Part shown: one piece after another, positions 8,732 through 18,932 of the stretch
Numbering within the stretch: position 1 is the stretch's first letter
Layout: each line of letters opens with the position of its first letter
NCBI GenBank assembly: GCA_942492225.1
Contig: CALODS010000007.1
Span: 1-64,000, forward strand
Direction: 5' to 3'
DNA from: JAFGTX01 sp942492225
GTDB lineage: Bacteria; Bacillota; Clostridia; Peptostreptococcales; Acidaminobacteraceae
DNA length: 64,000 nt
Notes under the pieces: model-generated
Told to the model about the DNA's origin: nothing
What the model saw: only the letters and a program-made list of their open reading frames with translations
Databases searched by the model: none
Position numbers and translations under genes: made by a program

Positions 8732-9918
8732 GCAATTTCCTCCTTGATTTCATATTTAGTCTCAAAGGATACTGGCACAAGAGTTTTACCCTTTACAGTC
8801 ACAATTTTATCAATCTTGAAATTCTTCATCATAACAATAAGATCAATACTTTCATATAGCATTTCTTTCAAAACCTCTGAAGGGATATCTGTGCCAGACC
8901 GTTTCATATTGATCATTAACTTGTCAAAAGCATTCTCTGGCGATTTCGCATGGGTTGTTGTAAAGGTTGGATTACCACTCATCGCTCCATCAAATAGGGC
9001 CAAAGCTTCTGAACGTCTTATTTCACCATAAACATAATAATCGATGCTCATAAGAAGACCTTCATCCGCTAGATGCTCTACACCATAACGAACACCAGAG
9101 TCTCTTCTTATTTGAAGTGCCACAACGCCAGGATGTTTAAGAAACAGTTCTGGTCGCTCTTCCATCGTAAGAATTCTGTAATCCTCATGAAGCTCTTCAA
9201 TAGTGGCTCTCATACAAGTTGTTTTCCCAGAGCTACCACTGCCACACCATACGATACTTTTTTTGTCATTAGCAGCCTTAATCAAATAGTCTGCTTGGCA
9301 TTTGGACATCATCCCCAGTCGTATGAGATCATCCATTGAATAATTTTCTCTTCGATGTTTTCTAATCATTACAATAGGGCCTTGCAAGGAAATTGGTGAG
9401 ACAATTATTTCTATTCTTAATTTATTTTCTTCATCTGCAAATTTTCCAACTGCATGATTCTGATCAAGTTTCCCACCGAGGCTTGCTTGAATTGATCGAA
9501 TAAAGGTCATGAGGTTTTCTTCTGATCCAAAGTTAAGGTCTATCCTTATACGTTTGTCTCTTATTTGTATCCAGACATTATCATAACGATTAATCATCAC
9601 ATTGTTACATTCTGGATCGTCTAAGTATTCCTGAATCATTGCGTATTTGAACATGTAGTCATTAATTTGCTTTAAAAGTTGTCCTCTTGAATAACCTGGT
9701 ACTGAATAATTCTTAAGACCCATAATTCTCTCTATTTCAGCTTTTAGTACATCTTCTGAATCATGATTTCTCATGCTATTTAATAGCGCATCATTTTGAG
9801 AGACTTCTTCAATGACAGAACCAATAACACTAAGAAGTTTATCACTTGAATTTGTGACTGACTCATTTTTTTTCGTTCTCTTTTTAGCCCTTTCATCTAA
9901 TCTGTTTATTGTCGACAT
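8728..9918 (-). CDS. cpaF: CpaF/TadA-type pilus assembly ATPase
   Basis: 396 residues, a type II/IV secretion ATPase. The N-terminal domain contains YLDDPECNNVMIN, typical for CpaF. Walker A is GSGSSGKTT at about residue 225, the Asp-box region reads ILTMEERPEL, the Walker B region contains YVYGEIRRSEAL, and the His-box is THAKSPENAFDKL. All motor motifs are intact, so it should power pilus assembly. ATG 9918 is preceded by AGGAGG. It is cytoplasmic and lies between the CpaE-like gene and TadB. A VirB11-like role for the neighbouring conjugation system is also conceivable, because Gram-positive Tcp systems normally lack VirB11. Confidence 0.88.
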   Translation of the reverse strand: MSTINRLDERAKKRTKKNESVTNSSDKLLSVIGSVIEEVSQNDALLNSMRNHDSEDVLKAEIERIMGLKNYSVPGYSRGQLLKQINDYMFKYAMIQEYLDDPECNNVMINRYDNVWIQIRDKRIRIDLNFGSEENLMTFIRSIQASLGGKLDQNHAVGKFADEENKLRIEIIVSPISLQGPIVMIRKHRRENYSMDDLIRLGMMSKCQADYLIKAANDKKSIVWCGSGSSGKTTCMRATIEELHEDYRILTMEERPELFLKHPGVVALQIRRDSGVRYGVEHLADEGLLMSIDYYVYGEIRRSEALALFDGAMSGNPTFTTTHAKSPENAFDKLMINMKRSGTDIPSEVLKEMLYESIDLIVMMKNFKIDKIVTVKGKTLVPVSFETKYEIKEEIA

Positions 9919-9927
9919 ATCAGCCTC

Positions 9928-11091
9928 CTAGAGTTCCTGTGTAATGTTCTCAAGGCTCTTCTCATATTTTTTCTTATCCCCTCTTTTGAAGATACCCCCT
10001 TCTTTATTAGGTAGGTAGTAAACTTTATTTTTAATTATATTTTCTATTTCAATGCTTGTAAGATCGTTTCCCCCATAGTGGTTGATAATAAGTTGAACTG
10101 ACTCTGCTCCTGCATCTTCATATGCATCAAACATATTGATATAGCGCATGGTGTTATCGAGTGTTTTTTTATCACCTGTTGTTATGGTGTAAATAACATC
10201 TGATTTTTCAAAGGCTACAAAATTAGCTTTTAAATCATGGTATGAGTGAACATCAATAATAAGAAACTCAAAACTACTCTTTAAAACTTCAAGTATCCTC
10301 TCAAAATAGCTCTTCTCTATATAATAAATTTCATTCAAATCATAGAGACCAGTTAGTACTGAAAAATTATCCTTCTTATCAAGAACTGCATGAATATTCT
10401 TTGATGACAAATTATTGTGTCTTGCCAATTCAATCGCATCCTTGAGTCCTTGTGATCCTTTGAGTGAAAGCTTCTCCTTTATACTTGGTCTAAGATAATC
10501 AAAATCCACTAAACATACTTTATCTGATTTTTTTGAGAGTGTTTTTGCAAGTGCCACCGCAAATTCTGACGCTCCTTTTGAAAAGGGAGAGTAGCTTGTT
10601 ATAACCTTCTTACTCTTCCATTTTTCTTTAGCTGTAAAACTTGGTAAGTTAATATTAATTTTCTTGCTTTGCTCATCTGTTACCTGGTATTTTGAAAAAT
10701 CAAATGATTTTGCTGGTTCATCAATGACTTTTATAATTTCTGATTTTGATATATCACCATCAATAATTAAGTCGTATATGCCAGCATTCACCAGTGGATA
10801 CACCACGCGTTCATCGTAATCACTTAAAATTAATATGAATCTGAATAATGGATTTTTATTCTTAATTCTTGTAAAAAGCTTCACGAGTACTTCTCCATCA
10901 TCAGACTGATCTAGATGCCTATTTATGACGGCTACATCAAAGCAATCCTTCTCAACAACCGTTTCAATATGCTGCAAGTCGTTTAACAAATATCGATACT
11001 TTTCTTTCATCGAGAAATGCATTTCATGTTCTTCTATAAGCTCAAGTTCTTTCTCCAGCTCTTCAATTCCTGTAACAACTAATACTTTCAA
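9928..11091 (-). CDS. CpaE/TadZ-like receiver plus MinD-fold protein with degenerate Walker A
   Basis: 387 residues. Residues 1-130 look like a response-receiver-like domain (LKVLVVTG start, DVAVINRHL, FILILSDYDERVVYPLVNAGIYDLI). The rest resembles the ParA/MinD fold (VCLVDFDYLRPS, FLIIDVHSYHDL). The deviant Walker A that should read KGGxGKT is replaced by SPFSKGASEF near residue 170, so ATP binding or hydrolysis may be lost. TadZ/CpaE proteins place the pilus machine at the cell pole. TTG 11091 is chosen because GAGGTG lies just upstream and it starts 10 bases after the peptidase stop; an upstream ATG would overlap that gene by 71 bases. Confidence 0.75.
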   Translation of the reverse strand: MKVLVVTGIEELEKELELIEEHEMHFSMKEKYRYLLNDLQHIETVVEKDCFDVAVINRHLDQSDDGEVLVKLFTRIKNKNPLFRFILILSDYDERVVYPLVNAGIYDLIIDGDISKSEIIKVIDEPAKSFDFSKYQVTDEQSKKININLPSFTAKEKWKSKKVITSYSPFSKGASEFAVALAKTLSKKSDKVCLVDFDYLRPSIKEKLSLKGSQGLKDAIELARHNNLSSKNIHAVLDKKDNFSVLTGLYDLNEIYYIEKSYFERILEVLKSSFEFLIIDVHSYHDLKANFVAFEKSDVIYTITTGDKKTLDNTMRYINMFDAYEDAGAESVQLIINHYGGNDLTSIEIENIIKNKVYYLPNKEGGIFKRGDKKKYEKSLENITQEL

Positions 11092-11101
11092 TTTTTCACC
11101 T

Positions 11102-12109
11102 CTAATCCTTGTACCATTTTTTATATTCTTTCCGTGTGATGATCTCTGGATGATCTTCATCATCATAGACATCTAGTATTTTCATCTCATTTTCTTTAAA
11201 CATCATGGCGTTATAGGGATTCACCCAGAAATCACCTTCATAGTCATCAATCTTCACACCAATTTGTAGATGCAAGTGATTCACAAACTGGCCTTCTGTT
11301 CCTACTGGTCCATAGCCAGTGTCCCCTACATACCCTAGAAGCTGTCCTGCTTTGATTTTATCCCCTTGTTCAAGATCACCTTCTTCAATCTCCCAGCCAT
11401 ACTCTTCCATATGAGCATAATAAAAATAGGCGCCACTTGTTGCTCTAACGCCTATTCTCCATCCACCATGTTCATTCCATCCTACACGTTCAAGGACACC
11501 ATCTGTCATGCTAACAAGAGGGGTCATTTCATCAGCTATTGTATCGTTACCCTTATGTTTGGTTTGTTCTTTATAGTTTCTTTCAGCCCCAAAGTCATCA
11601 TATACTTTGTAATAAGGTGTTCTAAGCCTTACTTCGTACTCATACTCGTACTTATATTTGTATTTCACTTTACCGTTTGAATCTGTATATTTTACTTTGA
11701 TTCGTTTTTTCACCTTCTTTTCATAAGTCTCTTGCGGTATAACAAAACACTCTATGTCGCCATAAGCTTGTTTATAAATATCAACATAAGTCTTAAAACC
11801 CTCATCATAAGCATACTGATCATTGAGCATTTTCTGATTGTATGTTTTTAAAGTTTCTATATAGTTTTCTTCATTGTAAATTTCCCAATCACAAGAAAGG
11901 TCAATAGCAGCAGCTGCCATATAATATGGAAAACTGCTGCCAAATTCCTCCTCTAATTCTCTGATAATCAGATAGGGCACGTCTATAGAAAGAGCAATAT
12001 CTACTTCATCCATTTGAGGAAATAGCGCCATAATAAATAAAAAAAGAACGAGAATAAAGTAACCACACATGATAATTTTAACTATCTTCAGCTTCGCTCT
12101 TACTTTCAT
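11102..12109 (-). CDS. Membrane-anchored M23 peptidoglycan peptidase of the conjugation system
   Basis: 335 residues. One N-terminal membrane helix (about 11-30) is followed by an extracytoplasmic region and a C-terminal M23/LytM peptidase domain. Zn ligands are visible as HKGND (about 204-208) and HLHLQ (near 294); YFYYAHM in between is also typical. It probably opens the wall locally for the mating channel, the role played by NlpC/P60 or transglycosylase proteins in other Gram-positive T4SSs. A basic, Lys/Tyr-rich linker (KVKYKYKYEYEYE) precedes the domain. The start (AGGGGG upstream) overlaps the VirB6-like gene by 32 bases. Confidence 0.85.
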   Translation of the reverse strand: MKVRAKLKIVKIIMCGYFILVLFLFIMALFPQMDEVDIALSIDVPYLIIRELEEEFGSSFPYYMAAAAIDLSCDWEIYNEENYIETLKTYNQKMLNDQYAYDEGFKTYVDIYKQAYGDIECFVIPQETYEKKVKKRIKVKYTDSNGKVKYKYKYEYEYEVRLRTPYYKVYDDFGAERNYKEQTKHKGNDTIADEMTPLVSMTDGVLERVGWNEHGGWRIGVRATSGAYFYYAHMEEYGWEIEEGDLEQGDKIKAGQLLGYVGDTGYGPVGTEGQFVNHLHLQIGVKIDDYEGDFWVNPYNAMMFKENEMKILDVYDDEDHPEIITRKEYKKWYKD

Positions 12110-14648
12110 CTTTCCCCCTATCTTCTAGCGAATCAACATACTCTGCAATTGCTTCAAAATCTTGATTCTCAGCAACTCTCTTTGCCAATTGCTCAACTTT
12201 CCTCTCATCAAATGGTTGGTTCATATCTTTGTGAAGTTTACACACATCATCACGTATCTCTTCAATACTTTTTGCTTCTCTGATATCATTTTCCATGATT
12301 TCTTTGATCTGTTTGTAATCAATCTTGTTTGCTTCTATGGCTTTTTCTAGTTTCCCATCAATACGTTCATCCATTTGTTTAAGAACATCTTCTAAATCTT
12401 TAAAATCGACATTTTGAGGTGCTACATCTTTGACATTGTAGGTCTTTTCTTTCTCTTCGTCTTTCATAATGGACGATACGTCTTCAGACGTCATTGTCTT
12501 TATGTGCTCAACTGGATCAAAACCATATCCTTTCATTTCAACAATTTTTTCTTCAGCTCTTGATATTTCAGCGGTTGAAAAAGCATTGTGATTCTTTTTT
12601 ATACGTTCATTTACTTTAACAACAAATGGATCATATTCAGGCGCTTCTGATTTACCACTTTCTTTTGCCTTCATCCTTGCAGCTACATGGGCATCAAGCT
12701 TATGATTGAGATATTGGTTTTGTAGGTACGCTTTTGCTATTTCTCTTGTTGTATTGTTATTTGTAATATTTTGAATAAAGTCCATATTCTGTTTCATTTC
12801 CTGACGAATAATATATTCGTCCATCGATTTCTTGTTTGATTTGTTATCCTCATCTGAATTTCTTGATTCATCGGATGAGTCATAATCATTAAAATCATCT
12901 GATGTTGTTTTATCCTCTGGACGTTTAAACTTGTCAAATATCTTCATTGGATCTTCACCCATTTGTTCTAGATTATTCATCTGTTTAATAACGCGCATGC
13001 GCTCACCTTTTGTAAAAGGTTCCCTGCCATTTTCATAATTGAATTTTGTCTGTTTAACAAAATCATTGTACTGTGGTTTTTGTTCCTCACCAGTGCGTGC
13101 ATATTCTTGACTTGCTGCCGTTTCTGCTTCTTCTGTTTCATAAAAGTAATTTTGTCTTAAATACTCTGATTCGATATCATCTTTTGTTTTTAGATCACGC
13201 TTCTTATCTTGATAATTTGAAGCACGCTCTTTGGCTGTTTCAAACCATTTCTCATAGCTTGATGTTTTACCTGGTTTTTCTTCTTTAGATGTTTCTTCTT
13301 GGTTTACATCTTCCTTTACTGTATTTTTTTCTACGTCTTCATCATTTCCTGACCTTGATACAAAGCTCTTTACTGCTCCAATATTTTTATTGGTATTGCT
13401 GAAAAATTTTGTTGTGTCGCGTACATCATTTTCAAATTGTTTGCTTGGTGATATATTTTTATTAAATTCTCTTTGTACATTTTTCACCCCACGTCTACCA
13501 AAGGTAAAGATTCTAAATATTGTTTTTCTAAAAATATAAATAACAACAAAGATTACTGCCTTAATAAAACTCAGTGCAATAATATCAATCATCTCGTTTG
13601 GAGAGAATCCATCGTAAATAATTTCATTTAGAAGCAAGAAAAAAGTCAAACATGATATAGCAATTACTCTAATAGAAAGTACCAGGACAAGTTTCTCAAT
13701 CCACTTGATAATGATGGATGCACCAAAGCGTGGTAAAAGCGCCATCAGAAATACAAATACAGATGAAAAAATGACAAATAAAAGAAGTGGCTCAGATGCT
13801 ACTGCCACTCCTGCAAGTGCTAAGTATATTAAAAGTTCTGGAAGTGCCGTTACACTTACAATTATTGTTGTCAGTACCCATGAATAGGACTTAATTGGCA
13901 CTTCGGATCTAAGATTTTTTGTTGCTTTTTCGCGCTCTTTACTATCAGGCTCTAGTGTTAAAAAAGCATCATGATAGTCCTCGCTTTTGTCTCTGAAATT
14001 TAGCACACCCCAAGGTTTATCAACTTGTGCTTCCCATATTTCGTTATTAAGAACTGCTACACCATCTTGAATTGATAGCGGCCTGTCTTTTATAAAGGCT
14101 TCTGTAATCAATTCATTGGCAACTACCGAACTCACTTCTTTTCCCTTAGTAATAAACTCTGCAGGATAAGCTAAAAAAACAAGTGCAAACATAAGAACCA
14201 GTGATAGTTTAATCATTTCACTGACCATACTCGTTGTTTTGCCATTCCCCGCCTGTACTAAAAAGTAAAGTAAGGTTATGCCAAGGACTAGATGAAGCCA
14301 GCTGTCAAAGATAACCGTTTTAAGAGGGTGTAAGAATGCCACCAGTTCATCTGCAAACATCGCATAAAAGTTAAGGGTAAAGGCATTAATCATTACGATA
14401 CTCACCAGTCGAACAAAATACTTATGAATACCAAAGATTATATTTGCAAATGATTCAAAAGGATCTCCTATAGAAAATACACCTGGCTTTGCATCTAAAA
14501 CATAATAGTCACTTTTTACACTTAAAATTTCTATGTCTGTAATTAGCTGATCTTCTTTAAATTTTATGCCACTCTCTGCAAAAGATGTACTTTGAAATAG
14601 CATAAGCCCTATTAGAATAAGTAGTGTAAGTTTACGCTGCATCTTCAT
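12078..14648 (-). CDS. TcpH/VirB6-like polytopic conjugation protein
   Basis: About 856 residues. A signal-like N-terminus (LTLLILIGLMLFQSTSFAES) is followed by seven or eight membrane segments to about residue 390. A very long charged cytoplasmic tail (about 395-856) is rich in E, K, D, N and Q and predicted helical. This is the architecture of TcpH and VirB6-like channel scaffolds in Gram-positive T4SSs. The ATG at 14648 lies inside the end of the VirB4 gene (17-base overlap) with AAAGGG just upstream, so translation is probably coupled. The tail is unusually long and may recruit coupling protein or Tad components; that is inference. Confidence 0.8.
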   Translation of the reverse strand: MKMQRKLTLLILIGLMLFQSTSFAESGIKFKEDQLITDIEILSVKSDYYVLDAKPGVFSIGDPFESFANIIFGIHKYFVRLVSIVMINAFTLNFYAMFADELVAFLHPLKTVIFDSWLHLVLGITLLYFLVQAGNGKTTSMVSEMIKLSLVLMFALVFLAYPAEFITKGKEVSSVVANELITEAFIKDRPLSIQDGVAVLNNEIWEAQVDKPWGVLNFRDKSEDYHDAFLTLEPDSKEREKATKNLRSEVPIKSYSWVLTTIIVSVTALPELLIYLALAGVAVASEPLLLFVIFSSVFVFLMALLPRFGASIIIKWIEKLVLVLSIRVIAISCLTFFLLLNEIIYDGFSPNEMIDIIALSFIKAVIFVVIYIFRKTIFRIFTFGRRGVKNVQREFNKNISPSKQFENDVRDTTKFFSNTNKNIGAVKSFVSRSGNDEDVEKNTVKEDVNQEETSKEEKPGKTSSYEKWFETAKERASNYQDKKRDLKTKDDIESEYLRQNYFYETEEAETAASQEYARTGEEQKPQYNDFVKQTKFNYENGREPFTKGERMRVIKQMNNLEQMGEDPMKIFDKFKRPEDKTTSDDFNDYDSSDESRNSDEDNKSNKKSMDEYIIRQEMKQNMDFIQNITNNNTTREIAKAYLQNQYLNHKLDAHVAARMKAKESGKSEAPEYDPFVVKVNERIKKNHNAFSTAEISRAEEKIVEMKGYGFDPVEHIKTMTSEDVSSIMKDEEKEKTYNVKDVAPQNVDFKDLEDVLKQMDERIDGKLEKAIEANKIDYKQIKEIMENDIREAKSIEEIRDDVCKLHKDMNQPFDERKVEQLAKRVAENQDFEAIAEYVDSLEDRGKDESKSEAEDS

Positions 14649-15348
14649 CAACACCCTTTGGTCTTGTATTAAAGGCCTGAAGTAATTCTTTAAACACAAG
14701 ATTAATTTCTACTTCCTCAACACGGCCATGTAAATCTTGCATGAGCACATGTCTTTTTTTCATATCGGTTACACGTCTAATATTTGATTCTGTTGGCTCA
14801 AGTTTTAAATATTCAAGGGCTGATTTTGCCTGGTCAATATCTGGTGTTCTGTAAACAAACTTGACACCTATTAGGTTCCTGATTTTACTACTAAAATTAT
14901 CTGCATTTTGATCGATAAGGTGCATCCCTGTATTAATGGCTCTACCCTGTCTTACAATCTCTTCAATCATCTGCTCACCCATCTCAGTAATTTCATAAAA
15001 CCACTTCTCATCCATGCCTATGAATTTAAAAATACTTCTATCACCAAAGGCAAATTTTCTAATCAGTGCGGTGAGAGCTATCATCACACCCATAGAGGCT
15101 ACTTTTTCAGGTGTATAATGTTCAGGTTTTTCTTTTCTACCTGGTAAGGTTAAGCCTTGAATTTGTAAAATAGTGATAGGCTTATCAAGGGATACGACTT
15201 CATTCATTCCATCTCCAAAGAGTAACTGGGTCACCTTAAAAGATTTATAGTGCTCTAGGTGAAGTTGCATTTTTGAAAATTCATCCACTAACCACTCATT
15301 TTTAGGATTTTCTTTATAGTCATTAACATACTCAATAACACGCTGCAT
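14632..15348 (-). pseudogene. C-terminal part of VirB4/TcpF ATPase, downstream of an in-frame amber codon
   Basis: Residues after the TAG codon of the VirB4 gene, in the same reading frame. It contains the Walker B stretch FKFIGMDEKWFYE, followed by RQGRAINTGMHLIDQNAD, the usual VirB4/TraE C-terminal motif. On its own it lacks Walker A and cannot be an active ATPase. Translation from the ATG at 15348 has no good ribosome binding site; more likely this is the second half of a single protein of about 835 residues. It overlaps the TcpH-like gene by 17 bases. Confidence 0.75.
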
Positions 15349-15375
15349 ACATGGTTCTTCATGTTCTCTTGCGTA

Positions 15376-17154
15376 CTAGTCCCCCCAAGCTTCTGTCATG
15401 GCAAGTGAAATATTGTCAGCCCTTTTTGCATTAAATAAAAATGAAAGAATTGACACTGCCACTTCATAAGCAAGGGCTTTTGCTTCTTCTTTTTCCTCGC
15501 CCTTTTTACTTTTCACATCGTAAACCATAAAAGGATCTAGCTTACCGCGATCTTCAGATTTTCCTGATAATTCAAGAATTGAAAAATGTCCTTTAAGATG
15601 TGGCAAGTATTTAAGCCAGTTCTTATTTTCTCTCTTTGGATCAACTATAAGAGAACGGCCACCAAATATGGCAACCATGTAGGCGATGAGCTTCATTAAA
15701 AGTGACTTCCCACCGCCAAGTGTCCCAATGGATGTTATGGACGGTGAAAAGTCTGTTAGAGAAGCTTCTCTTGGATCAATACGTACAGACTTTTTATTTT
15801 CGCCTGTAGTACCAATATGAAAACCACCAACACTTCCAATTTTCTTGGTTGCTTTAAACATTGTTGACGCTAAAACTTTGGTTGAAATTTTCTGTGCGAA
15901 TGCTGTCATTTGTTTATAACTACCTGGCATAAATTCAATAAACAGTTTCAGCTGATCAGACATCGGATTCTCAATTTCTATTTCAAATATTTCGAAGTAA
16001 TCCTCAAGAGCTACTTTTCTTTTTTCAAGTAGCTCTTCACTATCAGCATAAATACAGAGGTTTATGTTGGTTACGGTGTACCGTTCACCACTGCCCTGTA
16101 CTTGACCATGAATTTTATCACCACTTGCTCTTGCAATTCTTTTTTCAGGATCAGGTGTTTCCGTTTCAGCAGTATGCTCTATTTGATCTTCAATAACGCG
16201 TTTTCTTCTTGTAATCTGATCTACAATGTCACTGTTCTCAATAAAATCAATATCCATCATATACTCAACAGGAAAGCCGAGGCTCTCAAGATGATAAATC
16301 CATTCACAACCTGGAAACATCATATCTGGTATATAACTCACTGCATAAAAACTTTGAAAGGATTTCTTTCCGCTACTGTGTTCTACTGTCACCATTCTCT
16401 CAAGGGGATGTGCCTTTATATGTCCTGGACAAAGTGTTGTTAATTCTTCTGTTCTAGGAGATAGTGTCACTTTACCTTTTTTTATGGTTTCATTTACACC
16501 TGGACGCCAGAACTCACTTTCACCTTCTTTATGCCCTTTTTTCGACCTTAGCTTTGGCTCACCAATCCCTCTAAATGCAGGACTTCTAATAAGCCATTCT
16601 AGATCCATTTCGTTACACCTTGTTACGTTAGCTTTTAAGGCGTTATACATTTTCTCTTCAGAACGTTTATATCCTTCAAGCAGCTTCTTAGGAAAGCCTT
16701 CACTTATACCAAGCAACTCACTCAGTATAAGTGCCCTTTCCTCAACAAAACTTTTAATAGATGCAAAACCTCTTGTCTTTTCTCTTACTGGTTTTATTTT
16801 TACCAGTAGGTACTTCTCAAGCTCATTCCCTTCATCACCACGCTCTGCTTTTAAATAATCTGTTACGCCATCCATATGACCCTTACCAATGTGAGAAAGA
16901 TCACCCTTTATTGTTTTCTTTATCTCTTCATGGTGAGCACTGATAGATGTGAAGTATGGTTTACCGATAATCCTAACATGGTTTGATTTAATGCCTTGAA
17001 GAAAACGATCATCTTCAAAGAGCATTTGTATTTTTTTATCATCACTCTTAAAATCAAATATTTCTCCTGATATCTTATATGCAGCATAACAGGTGTTTTG
17101 AACGGTGATAATTAAATTTGATTCATAAGATTTACATGGTAATTCAAATCCCAT
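15376..17154 (-). pseudogene. N-terminal part of VirB4/TcpF conjugation ATPase, ended by an amber codon
   Basis: 592 residues of a VirB4-type ATPase. It contains Walker A (GTLGGGKS, about residue 478) and the following VDPKRENKNW region typical of the family. It stops at TAG (15376-15378) after TEAWGD, and the same frame continues immediately into YAREHEEPCMQRVIEYV and the Walker B half. So the gene is one VirB4 interrupted by a single stop codon. Start ATG 17154 has AGGAGGGG upstream. VirB4 is essential in all known T4SSs. Unless the stop is read through, is an error, or another copy exists, this system would be dead. Whether it is functional is unresolved. Confidence 0.85.
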
Positions 17155-17164
17155 AGGTCCCCTC

Positions 17165-17641
17165 CTACAAATACTTGTATTTTAGTCGATACTTATTTTT
17201 ATTCAGTTCATTTTTTCCAAACTCAAATGCATCTACAACTTCTTCAACGCGGAAGTACACTTTTAAATTCGACACTTTATAGTTCACTTGTTTTGAAATT
17301 GGCCTAAAGTACTCATATTCTTTTGTTGACAATAAAAAAACAACCATATCAATCACATAGATGTATGGTTGTTTTCCATCGATTTTTTGTTTGTTTAAAT
17401 AGTACGTTGCCATACCAGGCATCCCAAGATAAATAAATGCAGGGTTACCTATTACTTTCACTTTCATTAGCAAATGCATACCAGGTATCTTCATAAATAG
17501 TGAGATGAACATAAAGGTAATTGCAAAGTAAAATATCTTTTTAAGTGTTAAGCTAAAAGGAATTTGATGGCCTTCAATACTTGAAATGGTCATTTCAATA
17601 TTCCAAAATTCAGGATAGGTATTGATCTCTATGCGATTCAT
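17165..17641 (-). CDS. TcpE-like membrane protein of the conjugation complex
   Basis: About 158 residues. A soluble N-terminus (about 1-35) is followed by two or three hydrophobic segments (about residues 36-55, 65-80 and 95-107) and a basic C-terminus. The TcpE family (Tn916 Orf17-like) has the same size and layout, and the motif PxxFYL...YYL is approximated by PAFIYLGMPGMATYYLNKQ. It lies between the TcpD-like gene and VirB4, its position in Tcp loci. ATG 17641 immediately follows the stop of the previous gene. Confidence 0.7.
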   Translation of the reverse strand: MNRIEINTYPEFWNIEMTISSIEGHQIPFSLTLKKIFYFAITFMFISLFMKIPGMHLLMKVKVIGNPAFIYLGMPGMATYYLNKQKIDGKQPYIYVIDMVVFLLSTKEYEYFRPISKQVNYKVSNLKVYFRVEEVVDAFEFGKNELNKNKYRLKYKYL

Positions 17642-17643
17642 AA

Positions 17644-17919
17644 TTACCACGGCTTCCCAGTGAAGTAAGTATATATACCTTTTATGCCATTGATAAGAAA
17701 ATTAAAATCACCAATAATAGCTATTACAATAGCTGCAAAACCTAAATACCCAAGCGCCTTTATTTTCTTTCCCTTCGCTAGATGCGGTAAAGTAACAGCT
17801 GCGACAATAAGAACCGCAATAACCATAATCCATTCTTCAACATTTGTTTTAAAGGTTGTTAGTACATTCCCAGCTACCAGTGGTACCATTTTACTTGCTA
17901 CTAAATACATGTTATTCAT
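17644..17919 (-). CDS. TcpD-like small membrane protein
   Basis: 91 residues with two hydrophobic helices (about 30-46 and 57-80). A small two-helix protein in this place corresponds to TcpD or the Tn916 Orf17/16-region small protein. The sequence itself has no diagnostic motif. It overlaps the TcpC gene by 8 bases, consistent with a tightly coupled operon. Confidence 0.6.
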   Translation of the reverse strand: MNNMYLVASKMVPLVAGNVLTTFKTNVEEWIMVIAVLIVAAVTLPHLAKGKKIKALGYLGFAAIVIAIIGDFNFLINGIKGIYTYFTGKPW

Positions 17920-18892
17920 TTTCTATGTCCTCCTCATAATGTTTTACAAATTCCTTATTCATAAGATCAATAGATTCTACTAAATACTTATCTTCAATCT
18001 TTATAAGTATCAGTTCATATTTTTGATCGTATGTTTTTAAGCTGTCTTTTATTTTTATTTCTGATACGACAAATGCGCGTCCATCGTCACCTATACGTGC
18101 ATCCGTTTTTGATAAATTTAAAAAGGAAGCTTGACCTTCAAGCCCTTTAAGATTTTTTATGGTCGTTACATAACTAATATCTTTCATGGTGCCTTCATAA
18201 TAGGCTTTATAAAAGGATATAAGCGACTCATCAATTTCTCTCTTTTGTTCAGCTTCAGCACTTGGATATTTTACAACTTTTCTATCAAAGTTTTGTGCTG
18301 ACTCCTTTGCTGGTATAAGTAGTGGAATATCCTTGACCTTAACACCAAAGGAATCTCTTACGACTGTCACCTTGTAATAAGATTTCTTAATTTCTTCGTC
18401 TATTACTTTTTCTTCATCAACGAGTTTTTCTCTCTTGATCTTATAACTCGCTTGAAGTGTTACATTTGCCTCATTTTCTTTTATTGCTTCTACATCAAGC
18501 ACCTGGATGTCAATTGGTGAAATCTCCTTGATGTCACCTTCAAAACTTTCATCTATCTTACTAAGGATTAAGCTATTAACTTTCTTATTACGCTCATCTT
18601 TACGTCCATTGAAGGTCAAGTAAGCATTCATCACTTCTTTTGCTTTTCCTTGAAGTGCCAGATCATCGATTAATAGTTCTGGTGGATTTTCTATAAATGC
18701 TTCAATTTTTCCAACAAGTGAATTTAACCGCGCAGTGTCATTTGATAAAATTCCTACTACTCCCTTTAAAAATATAAGTAGTAACAGCACATAGATAAAA
18801 ATTCTTATAAACTTCTTAATTGATCCGTAATTACGTGGCAACTTCTCCTTACCAGAAAAAACTTTATCTTTTTTTATTAAAATGTTTTTCAT
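17912..18892 (-). CDS. tcpC: TcpC-like (VirB8-type) conjugation protein
   Basis: About 326 residues with one N-terminal membrane helix (about 32-50) and two extracellular NTF2-like domains (about 65-200 and 215-326), the structure known for TcpC and analogous to VirB8. ATG 18892 is chosen because AGAAAGGAG precedes it directly; a start upstream would overlap TcpA. It is a core assembly protein of Tcp-type systems. The gene order TcpA-TcpC-TcpD-TcpE-VirB4-TcpH here matches Tcp/Tn916-like loci. Confidence 0.8.
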   Translation of the reverse strand: MKNILIKKDKVFSGKEKLPRNYGSIKKFIRIFIYVLLLLIFLKGVVGILSNDTARLNSLVGKIEAFIENPPELLIDDLALQGKAKEVMNAYLTFNGRKDERNKKVNSLILSKIDESFEGDIKEISPIDIQVLDVEAIKENEANVTLQASYKIKREKLVDEEKVIDEEIKKSYYKVTVVRDSFGVKVKDIPLLIPAKESAQNFDRKVVKYPSAEAEQKREIDESLISFYKAYYEGTMKDISYVTTIKNLKGLEGQASFLNLSKTDARIGDDGRAFVVSEIKIKDSLKTYDQKYELILIKIEDKYLVESIDLMNKEFVKHYEEDIENE

Positions 18893-18932
18893 TACGCTCC
18901 TTTCTCCATTAAAAAAAGTACTCCTCTGAGTA

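Noticed and set aside
15376..15378. TAG read as pyrrolysine in VirB4
   Set aside because: No reason to expect pyrrolysine at this place in an ATPase, TAG ends other genes in the element, and no pyl genes are in the window. Kept only as a test in the findings.
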